From IMG/VR virus record IMGVR_UViG_3300028590_000090, positions 1-23,137 of that record: a stretch of DNA of 23,137 nt. The stretch is one strand, 5' to 3'. This stretch comes from a virus. The number at the start of each line of letters is the position of its first letter. Position 1 is the stretch's first letter. A program made the translations under genes and the position numbers. Shown one piece after another: positions 6,084 through 14,544 of the stretch. Under the pieces are notes generated by a model. It saw nothing but the letters and a program-made list of their open reading frames with translations. It was not told the DNA's origin and ran no database searches.

Positions 6084-8254
6084 TGAACGACATCGACAGC
6101 CCCGACGACAAGCCCGCAAAGGGCTCGGACGACGAGGCGATCATTGCCGAGGCTGTCAAGTTCCTGTCCGATACAGCCTCGTCCGAGTCGGAGAATCGCT
6201 CCGAGGGTCTGGATGACCTGTGGTTCTTGCAGGGTGCCGGTCAGTGGCCCGCACAGATCAAGGCGATGCGCCAGGCTGAAGGCCGTCCGTGCCTGACGAT
6301 CAACACGCTGCCTGCGATGACGCACCAGGTCACGAACGACCTGCGCCAGAACAAGCCGTCGATCAAGGTTCACCCAGTGGACGACGACGCGGACGTGAAG
6401 ACGGCCGAGGTGATGCAGGGCCTGATCCGGCACATCGAGTACGACAGCAATGCAGAGGTGGCGATTGTCACCGCGGCGACCTACGCAACGGCGTGCGGTG
6501 CCGGGTACTTCGAGCTGATCACGGACTACGAGAGCGAAACCTCGTTCGATCAGGTCATCAAGTTCCAGCGCATCCGCAACCCGTTCACGGTCTACATGGG
6601 GTTCCACATCCAGCCGGATGGGAGCGACATGAAGAAGTGCATGATCGTGGACGACATGCCGAAGGTTGATTTCAAGGCAGAGTTCCCGAAGGCTGACGCG
6701 GGCGATGGATTCCAGACTGGCATTGGCAACAGTGCCCCGGGCTGGATGGACGGCAACATGGTCCGCGTGGCTCGGTACTTCCGCATCGAATGCGAGTACG
6801 AGACGCTGTGCCTGTTGGAAGACGGCAGCGCGGTGTTCAAGAGCGAGCTTCCCGAAGGCGCTGTGGTCATCAAGGAGCGCAAGTCAGAGCGCCGCAAGGT
6901 GATGGTCTACAAGCTGACCGCCTGCGAGATCCTGGAGCGCACCGAGATCGCGTGCAACTGGATCCCGGTGTTCCCGATCTACGGGGACGAGCTTGACATC
7001 AACGGCAAGGTGTTCCGCTCTGGCCTGATCCGGCACTCGAAGGATCCGGCCCGGATGTACAACTTCTGGATGACGAGCGCGACCGAGGAAGTGTCGCTGC
7101 GTCCGAAGACGCCGTACATCGGGGCTGAGGGGCAGTTCGAGGGCTACGAGGGCGAATGGGGCAGCGCAAACCGCGTGTCGCATGCGTTCCTGCAGTACAA
7201 GCCGGTGAGCCTGGATGGTTCTCTTGCGCCTGCGCCGCAACGCCAGCCGATGGCCGATGTGCCGTCGGGCGTGCTGGCGATGGCTGGTCATGCTCGCGAG
7301 AACATCAAGGCCACGATGGGCCTGTTTGACGCCTCGTTGGGAGCTCGCGGCACGGCAACGTCCGGGAAGCAGGAGCTCGCCCAGCAGCGCGAAGGCGACA
7401 CGGCCCAGTTCCACTACCAGGACAACGCCAACATCACGCTTCGCCACGCTGGCCGGTGCCTGCTGTGGATGATCCCGCGCTACTACGACACCCCGCGTGC
7501 GATCCGCATCCTGGGTGAGGACGAGAAGCCGGGTTCGGCCAAGATCAACCAGGAATTCGAGACGGGCAAGGTCGATCCCGAGACGCAGGCTGTGGAAACG
7601 GCCATGCACGACCTGACCGTGGGCGAGTACGACTGCACGATCACGAGCGGCCCGAGTTACACCACGATGCGCCAGGAGGCTGCGGCTTCCATGGCCTCGA
7701 TTGCGCAGTCCTGGCCCAAGATCATGGACGTGGCGGGCGACAAGTTCGTCTCTGCCATGGACTGGCCGGGGGCTGACGAGATCGCCAAGCGCATCAAGCG
7801 CACGATCCCGCCCGAGATCGTGGGTGACGAGGACGGCAACACGCCTGCGCCGATGGTTCAGACTCCGAACGGTCCGGTTCCTGTTGAGCAAGCCTCTCAG
7901 ATGATGGCCCAGATGGATCAGGGCCTGAAGGAGATGAGCCAGCAGCTTGAGGAAGCCACGAGCGGCATCGAGAAGGCCAAGATCGACGGTCAGTTCAAGG
8001 TGGAGGTCGCAGAGATCAACGCCCGGTCCAAGCAGGACGTGGAAGAACTGAAGGGGATGATCCAGATCCTCATTCAGAAGATGCAGCCCCCTCCAATGCT
8101 CGTCGCCGACGCGATGGTCGAAGGGAAGGCCGGAGAGGCCCCGCCAAGCGCTCAATCAGAGCCGCCGCCGCAGATGGCCGCACCCGAACAAACAGAACCC
8201 GCTCCGGCGGGTTTTTCTTTGCCTGAACAGCAAAGCCAGCAGCCCTTCGGCTGA
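6083..8254 (+). CDS. Portal protein, P22 gp1 family
   Basis: The product has 723 residues, almost the length of P22 gp1 (725). The portal dodecamer is the DNA entry/exit ring at the capsid vertex, binding TerL during packaging and gp4-type proteins afterwards. N-terminal features include LWFLQGAGQWPAQIKAMRQAEGRPCLTINTLPAMTHQVTNDLRQNKPSIKVHPVDDDA, a highly typical start of this family. A long C-terminal helical/coiled region (about 600-680) leads into a Pro/Gln-rich tail. The ATG overlaps the previous stop by one base. The last 20 codons contain an intrinsic terminator hairpin. Confidence 0.95.
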   Translation: MNDIDSPDDKPAKGSDDEAIIAEAVKFLSDTASSESENRSEGLDDLWFLQGAGQWPAQIKAMRQAEGRPCLTINTLPAMTHQVTNDLRQNKPSIKVHPVDDDADVKTAEVMQGLIRHIEYDSNAEVAIVTAATYATACGAGYFELITDYESETSFDQVIKFQRIRNPFTVYMGFHIQPDGSDMKKCMIVDDMPKVDFKAEFPKADAGDGFQTGIGNSAPGWMDGNMVRVARYFRIECEYETLCLLEDGSAVFKSELPEGAVVIKERKSERRKVMVYKLTACEILERTEIACNWIPVFPIYGDELDINGKVFRSGLIRHSKDPARMYNFWMTSATEEVSLRPKTPYIGAEGQFEGYEGEWGSANRVSHAFLQYKPVSLDGSLAPAPQRQPMADVPSGVLAMAGHARENIKATMGLFDASLGARGTATSGKQELAQQREGDTAQFHYQDNANITLRHAGRCLLWMIPRYYDTPRAIRILGEDEKPGSAKINQEFETGKVDPETQAVETAMHDLTVGEYDCTITSGPSYTTMRQEAAASMASIAQSWPKIMDVAGDKFVSAMDWPGADEIAKRIKRTIPPEIVGDEDGNTPAPMVQTPNGPVPVEQASQMMAQMDQGLKEMSQQLEEATSGIEKAKIDGQFKVEVAEINARSKQDVEELKGMIQILIQKMQPPPMLVADAMVEGKAGEAPPSAQSEPPPQMAAPEQTEPAPAGFSLPEQQSQQPFG
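8196..8216 (+). terminator. Intrinsic terminator inside the 3' end of the portal gene
   Basis: AACCCGC (8196-8202), loop TCCG, GCGGGTT (8207-8213), then TTTTT gives a 7-bp GC-rich stem with a uridine tract. It lies entirely within the portal reading frame, about 40 bases before its stop. It encodes the PAPAGF segment of the tail. It would stop or reduce transcription unless antitermination occurs. Confidence 0.7.
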
Positions 8255-8346
8255 CCAATCACGCCCCGCCACAGTCCCGGCGGAATCAGGCGCAAGAGGG
8301 CGAACAACTCATACCGGCTGAGTGAGCCCGGGCCTCAATACGTGGG

Positions 8347-9195
8347 ATGACCATGCCTGAAGAAATCGTGAGTGAGCAACCTGTTCCCGTTGTGCTCGAG
8401 CCGCAAGCTCCGGCAACTGTCGAGGCTCCGGCCGCGCCTGTCGAGGACAAGGAAGCTCCGGTCAAGGAAGAAGGTGCGGAACCTGAAGCGGACGACGGAC
8501 AGCCCCGAGATGAAAAGGGCAAGTTCAAGTCGCCGACGCAGGCCCGCATGGACGAACTGACGCGCGCCCGGCGTGAAGCTGAGCGTGAAGCCGCCTTCTG
8601 GCGTGCTCGTGCGAATCCCGAAAAGACTGTTGAGCCGGCCCCTAAGCCGACTGCGGACAAGTTCGAGAACTACGACGAGTTCACCGAGGCGCTGACGGAC
8701 TGGAAAGCGGAACAGGCAGTCGCCAAGGCCCTCAAGGCCCGCGACACCGAGACCGCTCAATCCGCTGAGCAACGCGCCCAGCAAACGAAGGCCGAAACCT
8801 TCGCTGAGCGCATGGAGCAAGCCAAATCTGTGATCACCGACTTCGATTCCGTCGTCGGTGCCGCGGATGTCCCGGTCGCAAAGCACGTCGAGGAGGCCAT
8901 CCTCGAAAGTGCCAAGGGGCCGGAGCTGCTCTACCACCTTGCGAAGCACCCGGAACTGGCCGAGCGCCTGTCCGGCATGTCCGTCCGTGAGGCTGATCGG
9001 GAGATCGGCCGCATCGAAGCGTCTCTCGGCTCGTCCAAGCCTGCTCCCGTGACCAAACCCGCAAGCAATGCACCGGCGCCGATGCGCCCGACAGGACGGA
9101 ACGCGGCCACTTCGGTCACGTCCGACCCCGCCAAGATGGGCCACGACGAGTTTCGTGTGTGGGCCAAGCAAAACGGGTCCCGTTGGGTGAAGTAG
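8347..9195 (+). CDS. Scaffolding protein
   Basis: The product has 282 residues, highly charged and Glu/Ala/Lys-rich. The N-terminal 60 residues are acidic and disordered (Pro/Glu repeats), then a KGKFKSPTQARMDELTRARREAEREAAFWRARAN block, a long coiled region (about 105-160), and a basic C-terminal end (FRVWAKQNGSRWVK) suited to binding coat protein. Such composition, and position between portal and coat, match P22 gp8-type scaffolds, which direct procapsid assembly and then leave. Two starts are possible, ATG 8347 or ATG 8353; the GGG at 8344 fits the second slightly better. Confidence 0.85.
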   Translation: MTMPEEIVSEQPVPVVLEPQAPATVEAPAAPVEDKEAPVKEEGAEPEADDGQPRDEKGKFKSPTQARMDELTRARREAEREAAFWRARANPEKTVEPAPKPTADKFENYDEFTEALTDWKAEQAVAKALKARDTETAQSAEQRAQQTKAETFAERMEQAKSVITDFDSVVGAADVPVAKHVEEAILESAKGPELLYHLAKHPELAERLSGMSVREADREIGRIEASLGSSKPAPVTKPASNAPAPMRPTGRNAATSVTSDPAKMGHDEFRVWAKQNGSRWVK

Positions 9196-9216
9196 GCGAA
9201 ACGCGGAAACGAACTG

Positions 9217-9239
9217 AACCGGCTGAGGCCGGTTTTTTT
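9217..9239 (+). terminator. Intrinsic terminator between scaffold and coat genes
   Basis: AACCGGC (9217-9223), loop TGAG, GCCGGTT (9228-9234), followed by an uninterrupted run of seven T. This is the most canonical terminator in the window. Confidence 0.85.
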
Positions 9240-9271
9240 ACGCCCGCTCATCCCTATCCACGAGGTTTGAA

Positions 9272-10492
9272 ATGAGCAACACCCTTGTCACCTGTTCCAT
9301 CGTCGCAAAGTCGGCGCTGGCCATCCTGGAAAACATGCTGACGTTCTCTCGAGACGTCAACCGCAAGTGGGAAGACGAGTTCACGAGCAATATGTCTCGT
9401 GGCTACGCCCCCGGCCAGACCATCAACATCAAGCGCCCCCCGCGCTACACGTACCGTGCCGGTCGTGTCGCGGTCCCGCAATCGACCGTCGAAACCACGG
9501 TGCCGCTGACCCTCTCGCAGGGCGGTTGCGATCTGAACTTCACCAGCATCGAGCGCACCCTGTCGCTGACGCAACTGGAGGACAAGATCCAAGCGGCGCT
9601 GGCGACGGTGGCGAACGAGATCGACCGTCAGGGCCTGCAGATGGCCCGCTTCGCCACGTACAACACGCTGAACGCTGCCGGCGTGGTCCCGACCACGCAG
9701 GATCTGGCCGTGGGTGCGATCACGGACATCCAGCGCCGCTTGGACGACATGGCCGCCCCGCGCAAGGACAACGGGCGCTCGCTGATCATGAACCCGGCGC
9801 TGAACGCCGGCCTGCTCCGCGGCTTCGCCGGCATGTTCAACAACAGCGGCCAGCTCGACAAGCAGTACAAGAACGGCCTGTTCCAGAACGCCTTCGGCAT
9901 CGACCCGGGCATGGACCAGAACGTGGACGTGCACACCAACGGTGCGGCCACCGCGACCAACATCAACGGCGCGAACCAGACCGGCTCGACGATCACCGTT
10001 GCGGCTGTCGCTGGCGGCACGCTGACCCGCGGCACCACGATCACGCTCCCGGGCGTCTTCGCGGTGAACCCGCAGTCGCGTCAATCGACCGGCGTGCTGG
10101 CGAACTTCATCGTCACGGCCGACGTGCTGGTGGGTGCGACCTCGATCCCCATCAGCCCGGCCATCGTCCCGAGCGGCGCGTTCCAGAACGTCACCGCCTC
10201 GCCGACGACCGCGCAGCCGTACGTGATCCAGGGTGCGGCCTCCACGTCGTACGCCGCGAACATCGGCTACCACAAGGACGCCTTCACCCTGGCCATGGTG
10301 CCGATGTGGGCCCCCCCGGGTGGCAAGGGCGTGATCGACGTGGCGCAGGAGACCTACAAGGGCTTCACGATCAAGGTCACCGAGGGCTACGACCTGACCA
10401 ACGACAACAGCATCATGCGTCTCGATGTGCTGTTCGGTTGGGCCGCCACGTACCCCGAGCTCGCCACGCAGTACCGCACCGTCCTGAGCTGA
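9272..10492 (+). CDS. Major capsid (coat) protein, P22 gp5 family
   Basis: The product has 406 residues (P22 gp5: 430). It has the HK97-like coat fold of the P22 group: N-terminal helix (LAILENMLTFSRDVNRKWEDEF), the GQTINIKRPPRYTYR strand region typical of this family, a helical spine (LEDKIQAALATVANEIDRQGLQMARFATYNTL), and a Thr/Gly/Val-rich beta region (about 215-320) where P22 has its I-domain. The C-terminal GFTIKVTEGYDLTNDNSIMRLDVLFGWAATYPELATQY block is also characteristic. The ATG at 9272 is preceded by GAGG. Terminators flank it on both sides, suggesting separate control of coat level. Confidence 0.95.
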   Translation: MSNTLVTCSIVAKSALAILENMLTFSRDVNRKWEDEFTSNMSRGYAPGQTINIKRPPRYTYRAGRVAVPQSTVETTVPLTLSQGGCDLNFTSIERTLSLTQLEDKIQAALATVANEIDRQGLQMARFATYNTLNAAGVVPTTQDLAVGAITDIQRRLDDMAAPRKDNGRSLIMNPALNAGLLRGFAGMFNNSGQLDKQYKNGLFQNAFGIDPGMDQNVDVHTNGAATATNINGANQTGSTITVAAVAGGTLTRGTTITLPGVFAVNPQSRQSTGVLANFIVTADVLVGATSIPISPAIVPSGAFQNVTASPTTAQPYVIQGAASTSYAANIGYHKDAFTLAMVPMWAPPGGKGVIDVAQETYKGFTIKVTEGYDLTNDNSIMRLDVLFGWAATYPELATQYRTVLS

Positions 10493-10494
10493 AC

Positions 10495-10516
10495 GAGCGG
10501 GCCTGCGGGCCCGTTC
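10495..10516 (+). terminator. Weak terminator-like hairpin after the coat gene
   Basis: GAGCGGGCC (10495-10503), loop TGCG, GGCCCGTTC (10508-10516) forms a 9-bp stem with one G-U pair. It is followed by a pyrimidine-rich CTCCTTCT rather than a T run, so it may act as a transcript-stabilising hairpin instead of a terminator. Confidence 0.45.
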
Positions 10517-10543
10517 CTCCTTCTACTTTCGAGGAACCACATC

Positions 10544-10936
10544 ATGATTCTCCTGAACCGCTCCTACAACGGCTTCACGGCCGGCTCCATCGTGGAGTTC
10601 CCCGCCGAACTCGAAGCCGCCCTCATCGCGCAGGGCCTGGCCTCGTCGTCCGCAGGCCCTGTCACCCCTGGCACGCAGACGCGTTCCGATGGCCCCAACA
10701 CGCTGATTCCGGTCCTGGTCGGGACCGGCTCGGTTGCCATCGGCGCTTCGACGCTGGTCGTGAACAACGCCAACATCACCGCCAACAGCAAGTGTTTCGC
10801 GCTGGTGTCGCAAGCCGCAGCGGACGCAACTGCGCTGCGTGTTGAGCGCGCCTCTGCGGCGGCTGGCGTTCTGACCATCGCCGTCACCGCCGCCGCCACC
10901 GCAGCGACCGAAGTCAGCTACATCGTCTTCGCCTGA
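10544..10936 (+). CDS. Putative small virion structural protein (capsid-associated)
   Basis: The product has 130 residues. The N-terminal 35 residues (ILLNRSYNGFTAGSIVEFPAELEAALIAQGLA) form a small module I recognise from many phage structural genes that sit just after the coat gene. A short Gly/Pro/Thr linker then leads to an Ala/Thr/Val-rich beta domain (about 55-130). No signal peptide or membrane span is present. The location after the coat gene, with terminators on both sides, suggests a capsid decoration or head-associated protein, but direct evidence is lacking. Confidence 0.7.
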   Translation: MILLNRSYNGFTAGSIVEFPAELEAALIAQGLASSSAGPVTPGTQTRSDGPNTLIPVLVGTGSVAIGASTLVVNNANITANSKCFALVSQAAADATALRVERASAAAGVLTIAVTAAATAATEVSYIVFA

Positions 10937-10953
10937 TCCTCCTGGGGTTGAGC

Positions 10954-10967
10954 GCGGCTTCGGCCGC
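10954..10967 (+). other. UUCG-tetraloop hairpin
   Basis: GCGGC, loop TTCG, GCCGC is a very stable small RNA hairpin six bases before the next terminator. It may protect the 3' end of the upstream message or assist termination. Confidence 0.5.
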
Positions 10968-10972
10968 TTGAT

Positions 10973-11004
10973 GGGCCGGCTCTCACAAGGGGCCGGCCCT
11001 TTTT
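10973..11004 (+). terminator. Intrinsic terminator before the neck genes
   Basis: GGGCCGGC (10973-10980) pairs perfectly with GCCGGCCC (10992-10999) across an 11-base loop, followed by TTTTT. The stem is unusually GC-rich (8 of 8 pairs). Confidence 0.8.
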
Positions 11005-11017
11005 CATGGAGTGAGCC

Positions 11018-11734
11018 GTGGGCACCATCGTTGCGCTGGACCTGATCAAGTCGTCCCTGCGCCTGATCAACGCCATCGCCATCGGTGAAACACCGACCGG
11101 GCAGGAAGCGACGGACTCGCTCCGTGTGCTGAACAACCTGCTCGAGACGTGGAGCACCGAGAACCTGACGGTGTACACGCAGGAGTCGCTGACGTTCAAC
11201 TTCGTGCCTGGTCAGGGCTCGTACACGATTGGCCCTGCCGCGGCTGACTGGATCGCAACGCGCCCGGTGAACATCGAGATCGCGCGCACGACGTACCAGG
11301 GCACGAACTTCCCCCTTCAGCGGATTGACGAGGGTTGGTACAACCTGATCGCGACAACGCAGCAGCAAAGCCAGATCCCCGTCTGGTTCAAGTACGACGC
11401 CGACTACCCGTTGGGTGTCGTGACCATGTGGCCGGTGCCGAACTTCGCCTCGACCATCACGCTCACGGTGAACAAGCAGTTCGCCGAGGTCCCGAGCACG
11501 GCAACGGTGCTTTCGTACCCGCCCGGGTATGAGCGCGCACTGCGCTACTCGCTGGCGGTTGACCTTGGCCCAGAGTACGGCGTCCTGGTTCCCGAACTCG
11601 TCGTTGCGCAGGCGCGGGCGGCAAAGGCGGCGATCAAGCGCGCCAACAACAAGTCACCGGTGTCTCGTTCTGATGAGGCACTTCTCGGCGACCAGTGCTA
11701 CAGCATCGGCCAGTTCCTCGGGGGGAACTTCTAA
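11018..11734 (+). CDS. P22 gp4-like tail accessory/head completion protein
   Basis: The product has 238 residues, longer than P22 gp4 (166). It starts at GTG 11018, supported by GGAGTGAG just upstream. The N-terminal helical part (LDLIKSSLRLINAIAIGETPTGQEATDSLRVLNNLLETWSTENL) is the typical start of this adaptor family, and GYERALRYSLAVDLGPEYG is also characteristic. It would bind the portal after packaging and begin head closure. The extra length is in the middle and C-terminal parts. Its stop overlaps the next ATG by one base. Confidence 0.85.
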   Translation: MGTIVALDLIKSSLRLINAIAIGETPTGQEATDSLRVLNNLLETWSTENLTVYTQESLTFNFVPGQGSYTIGPAAADWIATRPVNIEIARTTYQGTNFPLQRIDEGWYNLIATTQQQSQIPVWFKYDADYPLGVVTMWPVPNFASTITLTVNKQFAEVPSTATVLSYPPGYERALRYSLAVDLGPEYGVLVPELVVAQARAAKAAIKRANNKSPVSRSDEALLGDQCYSIGQFLGGNF

Positions 11735-13191
11735 TGCCGTCGTTCCCGTTCATCGGAGCAGCCTACGAGGCGCGCTCGGTGAACTTCGACGCCCAGCGCT
11801 GCGTGAACCTGTATCCAGAGCGTTCCGAGAGCGGCACGAGCAAGTCGGTTGCCTGCCTGATCGGTACGCCTGGCATGCGACTGCACTCAAACAGCACGGC
11901 GGATGAGAAGTCGGCGCGCGGGCTCTACAAGTTCAGCGACACCACGGCAATCCGAATCGTCGGCGGCGTCGTATCGAAGATGACCGCCGGAGGCGGTGAA
12001 GTGATCATCGGCTCCATCATCGAGCGAGACACGCTCGTGACCATGGCCGACAACGGCACGGTCATCATGCTGGTGACTGGGTACACGGAAGGCTACTTCA
12101 TCGAGCCGGGCGCGAACACGGTCACTCAGATCACCTCCACTGACTTCGTTGGCGCAACCGGCGTCGGCTTTATCGCTGGCCGGTTCGTCTGGAACAAGCT
12201 GGGGACCGGTCAGTTTCAGTACACGGAGCCGTATGACACGGCAATCAACCCGCTGAACTTCTACACAGCGGAAAGCTCGCCGGATGCGCTGCTGAACCTG
12301 ATCGTGAACCACTCGGAAGTGTGGCTTTTTGGTTCGGACAGCGTCGAGACGTGGGTGCAGAGCGGGGACAACACCGATCCGTTCGTCCGCATTCAGGGCG
12401 CGCAGATGGAAACCGGCATCGACGCGGCGCGGTCGCTGGCGAAGATGGACAACACGATCTTCTGGCTCGGCGGTGATTCGCGCGGCCGCGGGATCGTGCT
12501 GAAAGCGGCAGGCTACAGCCAAGCCGCGCGGGTGAGCACACACGCCATCGAGTACGCCATTGCGCAGTACGGCGACGTGTCGGACGCCATCGCGTTCACG
12601 TATCAGCAGGAGGGGCACACCTTCTACGTGCTGACGTTCCCGACGGCGTCGAAGACGTGGGTTTTCGATGCCGCCACGGGTATGTGGCACGAGCGTGCGC
12701 ACATGACATCCGATGGGCAGTATCAGCGGATTCGCGCCTGCTGCCAGATGGCATGGGAGAGCGTTGTTCTTGTCGGCGACTACGTGAACGGCGGCCTCTA
12801 CACGTTCGATCTGGACTATCAATTCGAGCCGGGTGTGCCGGACTACGTTCCACGGTCCATTCCGCGCGTCCGCGCGGCGCCGCACCTGTCCAACGACCTC
12901 AAGAACCAGTTGTTCCATTCGCTGCAGATCGACATGCAGACCGGGGTGGGCGTGAATTTCCCCTTGGAGGGACGCGATCCGCAAGCAATGCTCTCCTGGA
13001 GCGACGACGGCGGCCACACGTGGAGCAATGAGGTCTGGGCCCCGATGGGAAAGATCGGCGAGACGCGCACTCGTGTGCGATTTCGTCGGCTCGGCAAGAG
13101 CCGTGACCGCGTGTTCAAGCTCGTCATCACTGACCCGGTGAAGGTGGTGCTGATCGGTGCAACTGCGGAGGTGACGCCGTGCCCAACCTGA
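11734..13191 (+). CDS. P22 gp10-like packaged DNA stabilisation (tail hub) protein
   Basis: The product has 485 residues (P22 gp10: 472). The N-terminus, PFIGAAYEARSVNFDAQRCVNLYPE, and motifs such as GTPGMRL, WLFGSDSVETWVQSGD and FWLGGDSRGRGIV are typical of this beta-propeller family, which forms the hexameric hub below gp4 and helps keep DNA in the head. The ATG at 11734 overlaps the upstream TAA by one base; an in-frame codon at 11695 would run over gp4. The C-terminus carries a DDGGHTWSNE block, then a beta-rich RTRVRFRRLGKSRDRVFKLVITDPV end often seen in gp10 homologues. Confidence 0.92.
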   Translation: MPSFPFIGAAYEARSVNFDAQRCVNLYPERSESGTSKSVACLIGTPGMRLHSNSTADEKSARGLYKFSDTTAIRIVGGVVSKMTAGGGEVIIGSIIERDTLVTMADNGTVIMLVTGYTEGYFIEPGANTVTQITSTDFVGATGVGFIAGRFVWNKLGTGQFQYTEPYDTAINPLNFYTAESSPDALLNLIVNHSEVWLFGSDSVETWVQSGDNTDPFVRIQGAQMETGIDAARSLAKMDNTIFWLGGDSRGRGIVLKAAGYSQAARVSTHAIEYAIAQYGDVSDAIAFTYQQEGHTFYVLTFPTASKTWVFDAATGMWHERAHMTSDGQYQRIRACCQMAWESVVLVGDYVNGGLYTFDLDYQFEPGVPDYVPRSIPRVRAAPHLSNDLKNQLFHSLQIDMQTGVGVNFPLEGRDPQAMLSWSDDGGHTWSNEVWAPMGKIGETRTRVRFRRLGKSRDRVFKLVITDPVKVVLIGATAEVTPCPT

Positions 13192-13496
13192 GCATCCGCA
13201 TCCCTTCTGACCGTGAGCCACTGGTTCGGCTGGACCAGAGCACGGGAGAGATGGTCATCACGCGCAGCTGGTACCTGTTCCTCTACTGGGTCTTCCAGCG
13301 CGTCGGTGGCGCAACTGGCGACCCAATCGACACCTCCGCGGAGTTGATCGCGGCCGTCGAAGGACTGCAGTCGGCACCTGTGCTCGTGGAGCCCGATGTG
13401 GTGCAGCAACTGCAGACCGAACTGAACGAGACACGCGAGCGACTTGCCGAACTGACGAAGGTCGTTCAAGGCATCTCGAGCGGAACCATGCTTTAA
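13179..13496 (+). CDS. Small coiled-coil virion-associated protein
   Basis: The product has 105 residues. The GTG start at 13179 lies 13 bases inside the gp10-like gene and has a strong ribosome-binding site (GCGGAGGTG). The N-terminal part (RLDQSTGEMVITRSWYLFLYWVFQRVGG) carries a pattern seen in small proteins between neck and tail genes of related phages. Residues about 70-98 (VVQQLQTELNETRERLAELTKVVQ) are a short coiled coil. P22 encodes its tail needle (gp26) here; this protein is too short for gp26 but could serve as a needle-like plug or an assembly factor. Confidence 0.7.
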   Translation: MPNLSIRIPSDREPLVRLDQSTGEMVITRSWYLFLYWVFQRVGGATGDPIDTSAELIAAVEGLQSAPVLVEPDVVQQLQTELNETRERLAELTKVVQGISSGTML

Positions 13497-13505
13497 GGAA
13501 CGCAC

Positions 13506-13847
13506 ATGGCAGTCACCCCGAAGGTCGTCGTAGACCCGTATCAGGTCGCCGCGGCCGAGGCCAGCATCTACATTTCGCCGTCTGCCGGGAAGGGCACGAT
13601 CATCGACAAGTGCTCGGCCACGAACACGACGGGAGTGGCGGCCACGATCACGATTCGTCTGGTCAAGACCGCGACCGTTTTCGGCGTGTCTAACACCGTC
13701 TTGTTCGCCAAGAGCATCGCAGCGAACGAGACGTACACATGCCCCGAGGTGGTCGGCCACGTTCTCAACCCGGGCGACTTCATCAGCGTGGTGGCCGGTA
13801 CTGCTGCCGCGATCACGCTGCGCATCAGCGGCCGGGAGCTGACCTGA
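13506..13847 (+). CDS. Putative small structural protein, beta-sandwich-like
   Basis: The product has 113 residues. AAGGA lies eight bases before the ATG at 13506. The sequence is rich in Thr, Val and Ile with regularly spaced beta strands (SIYISPSAGKGTIIDKCSATNTTGVAATITIRLVK...AITLRISG), suggesting a jelly-roll or immunoglobulin-like domain. Such small beta proteins are common among phage head and tail decoration components. No enzyme motif is visible. The stop overlaps the next ATG by one base. Confidence 0.65.
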   Translation: MAVTPKVVVDPYQVAAAEASIYISPSAGKGTIIDKCSATNTTGVAATITIRLVKTATVFGVSNTVLFAKSIAANETYTCPEVVGHVLNPGDFISVVAGTAAAITLRISGRELT

Positions 13848-14242
13848 TGCCGCACATCGGCGAGTTCCAGACGCCCCCGCCGAAGCAAGGGCAGTTCACG
13901 CCAACAGATACCAGCGGCGCGGGCCTAGTGCTCACCACGGCGCTCTGCGATTGGATCCTGACCGGCGGTCTCGTCCATGCGCGGTATCGGATCTCCTACC
14001 CGGCGACGGCTGATGTGTCGAACGCGGCGCTGAGTCTGCCGTTCCAGCACGCCACAGGCGCCTCTGGTCTTGCCGCCACGGGGACCGTCCAGAGCGGTGT
14101 CGCTCAGGCCGCGCACTGGTTCATCGATCAAGGTTCCTCCGAGCTTCGCATCTATCCCGTGGGCTCGTTCACCCGGGCCCGAAACGTGGACCTCAGCAAC
14201 CAGCCGCTGTACTTCAGCGTCACCTACAAGCCAGTCCCATGA
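13847..14242 (+). CDS. Putative small structural protein, beta-rich
   Basis: The product has 131 residues. It is Ser/Thr/Ala-rich with alternating hydrophobic strands (GGLVHARYRISYPATADVSNAALSLPFQHA, LYFSVTYKPVP) and no membrane segment. It is coupled to both neighbours by 1- and 4-base overlaps. With the preceding gene it forms a pair of beta-rich small proteins within the neck/tail region, so a virion role is likely, but no family is recognised. Confidence 0.62.
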   Translation: MPHIGEFQTPPPKQGQFTPTDTSGAGLVLTTALCDWILTGGLVHARYRISYPATADVSNAALSLPFQHATGASGLAATGTVQSGVAQAAHWFIDQGSSELRIYPVGSFTRARNVDLSNQPLYFSVTYKPVP

Positions 14243-14544
14243 GCATCGACATCACCCACCACTGGGTGGCCGACGAGGTGTATTCCAAGCGAACGAAGAT
14301 CGCCGCGGGAATGAAGCTGACCCAACACATCCACCCGTATGACCATGCCTCGGCGCTGATCAGCGGGACGGTGCTGCTGGAGGTGGACGGCGAGAAGCGC
14401 GAGATCACTGGCCCCGACATGCTACTCATCCGGGCAGGCAAAGAGCACTCGGTGACGGCTCTGACGGATGTGGTCTGGCACTGCATCCACATCACCGATG
14501 ACACCGACCCCGAGACGGTCGATCAATCGATCCTGACCCCGTGA
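14239..14544 (+). CDS. Cupin-domain protein
   Basis: The product has 101 residues and is essentially one cupin domain. Motif 1 is nearly perfect: G24-x5-H30-x-H32-x3-H36-x6-G43, with His in place of the usual Glu. Motif 2 is G58...RAGKEH70. These give H30, H32, H36 and H70 as likely metal ligands. The ATG overlaps the upstream stop by four bases and the stop overlaps the GTG of the oxygenase by four bases, so the two are translated together. It may be a small metal enzyme or a sensor/partner of the oxygenase; substrate unknown. Confidence 0.85.
   Translation: MSIDITHHWVADEVYSKRTKIAAGMKLTQHIHPYDHASALISGTVLLEVDGEKREITGPDMLLIRAGKEHSVTALTDVVWHCIHITDDTDPETVDQSILTP

Noticed and set aside
6884-8155. 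Long minus-strand frame (423 codons) opposite the portal gene
   Set aside because: It is the codon shadow of a clearly identified GC-rich gene; its product is Arg/Leu/His-rich with no protein-like features.
9367-10845. Second plus-strand frame (492 codons) across the coat gene and the following gene
   Set aside because: It crosses the coat stop and a terminator-like hairpin in another frame, and translates into His/Arg/Pro-rich low-complexity sequence.
11887-13221. Long minus-strand frame (444 codons) opposite the gp10-like gene
   Set aside because: Shadow of a recognised coding region; composition typical of reverse-complement translation.
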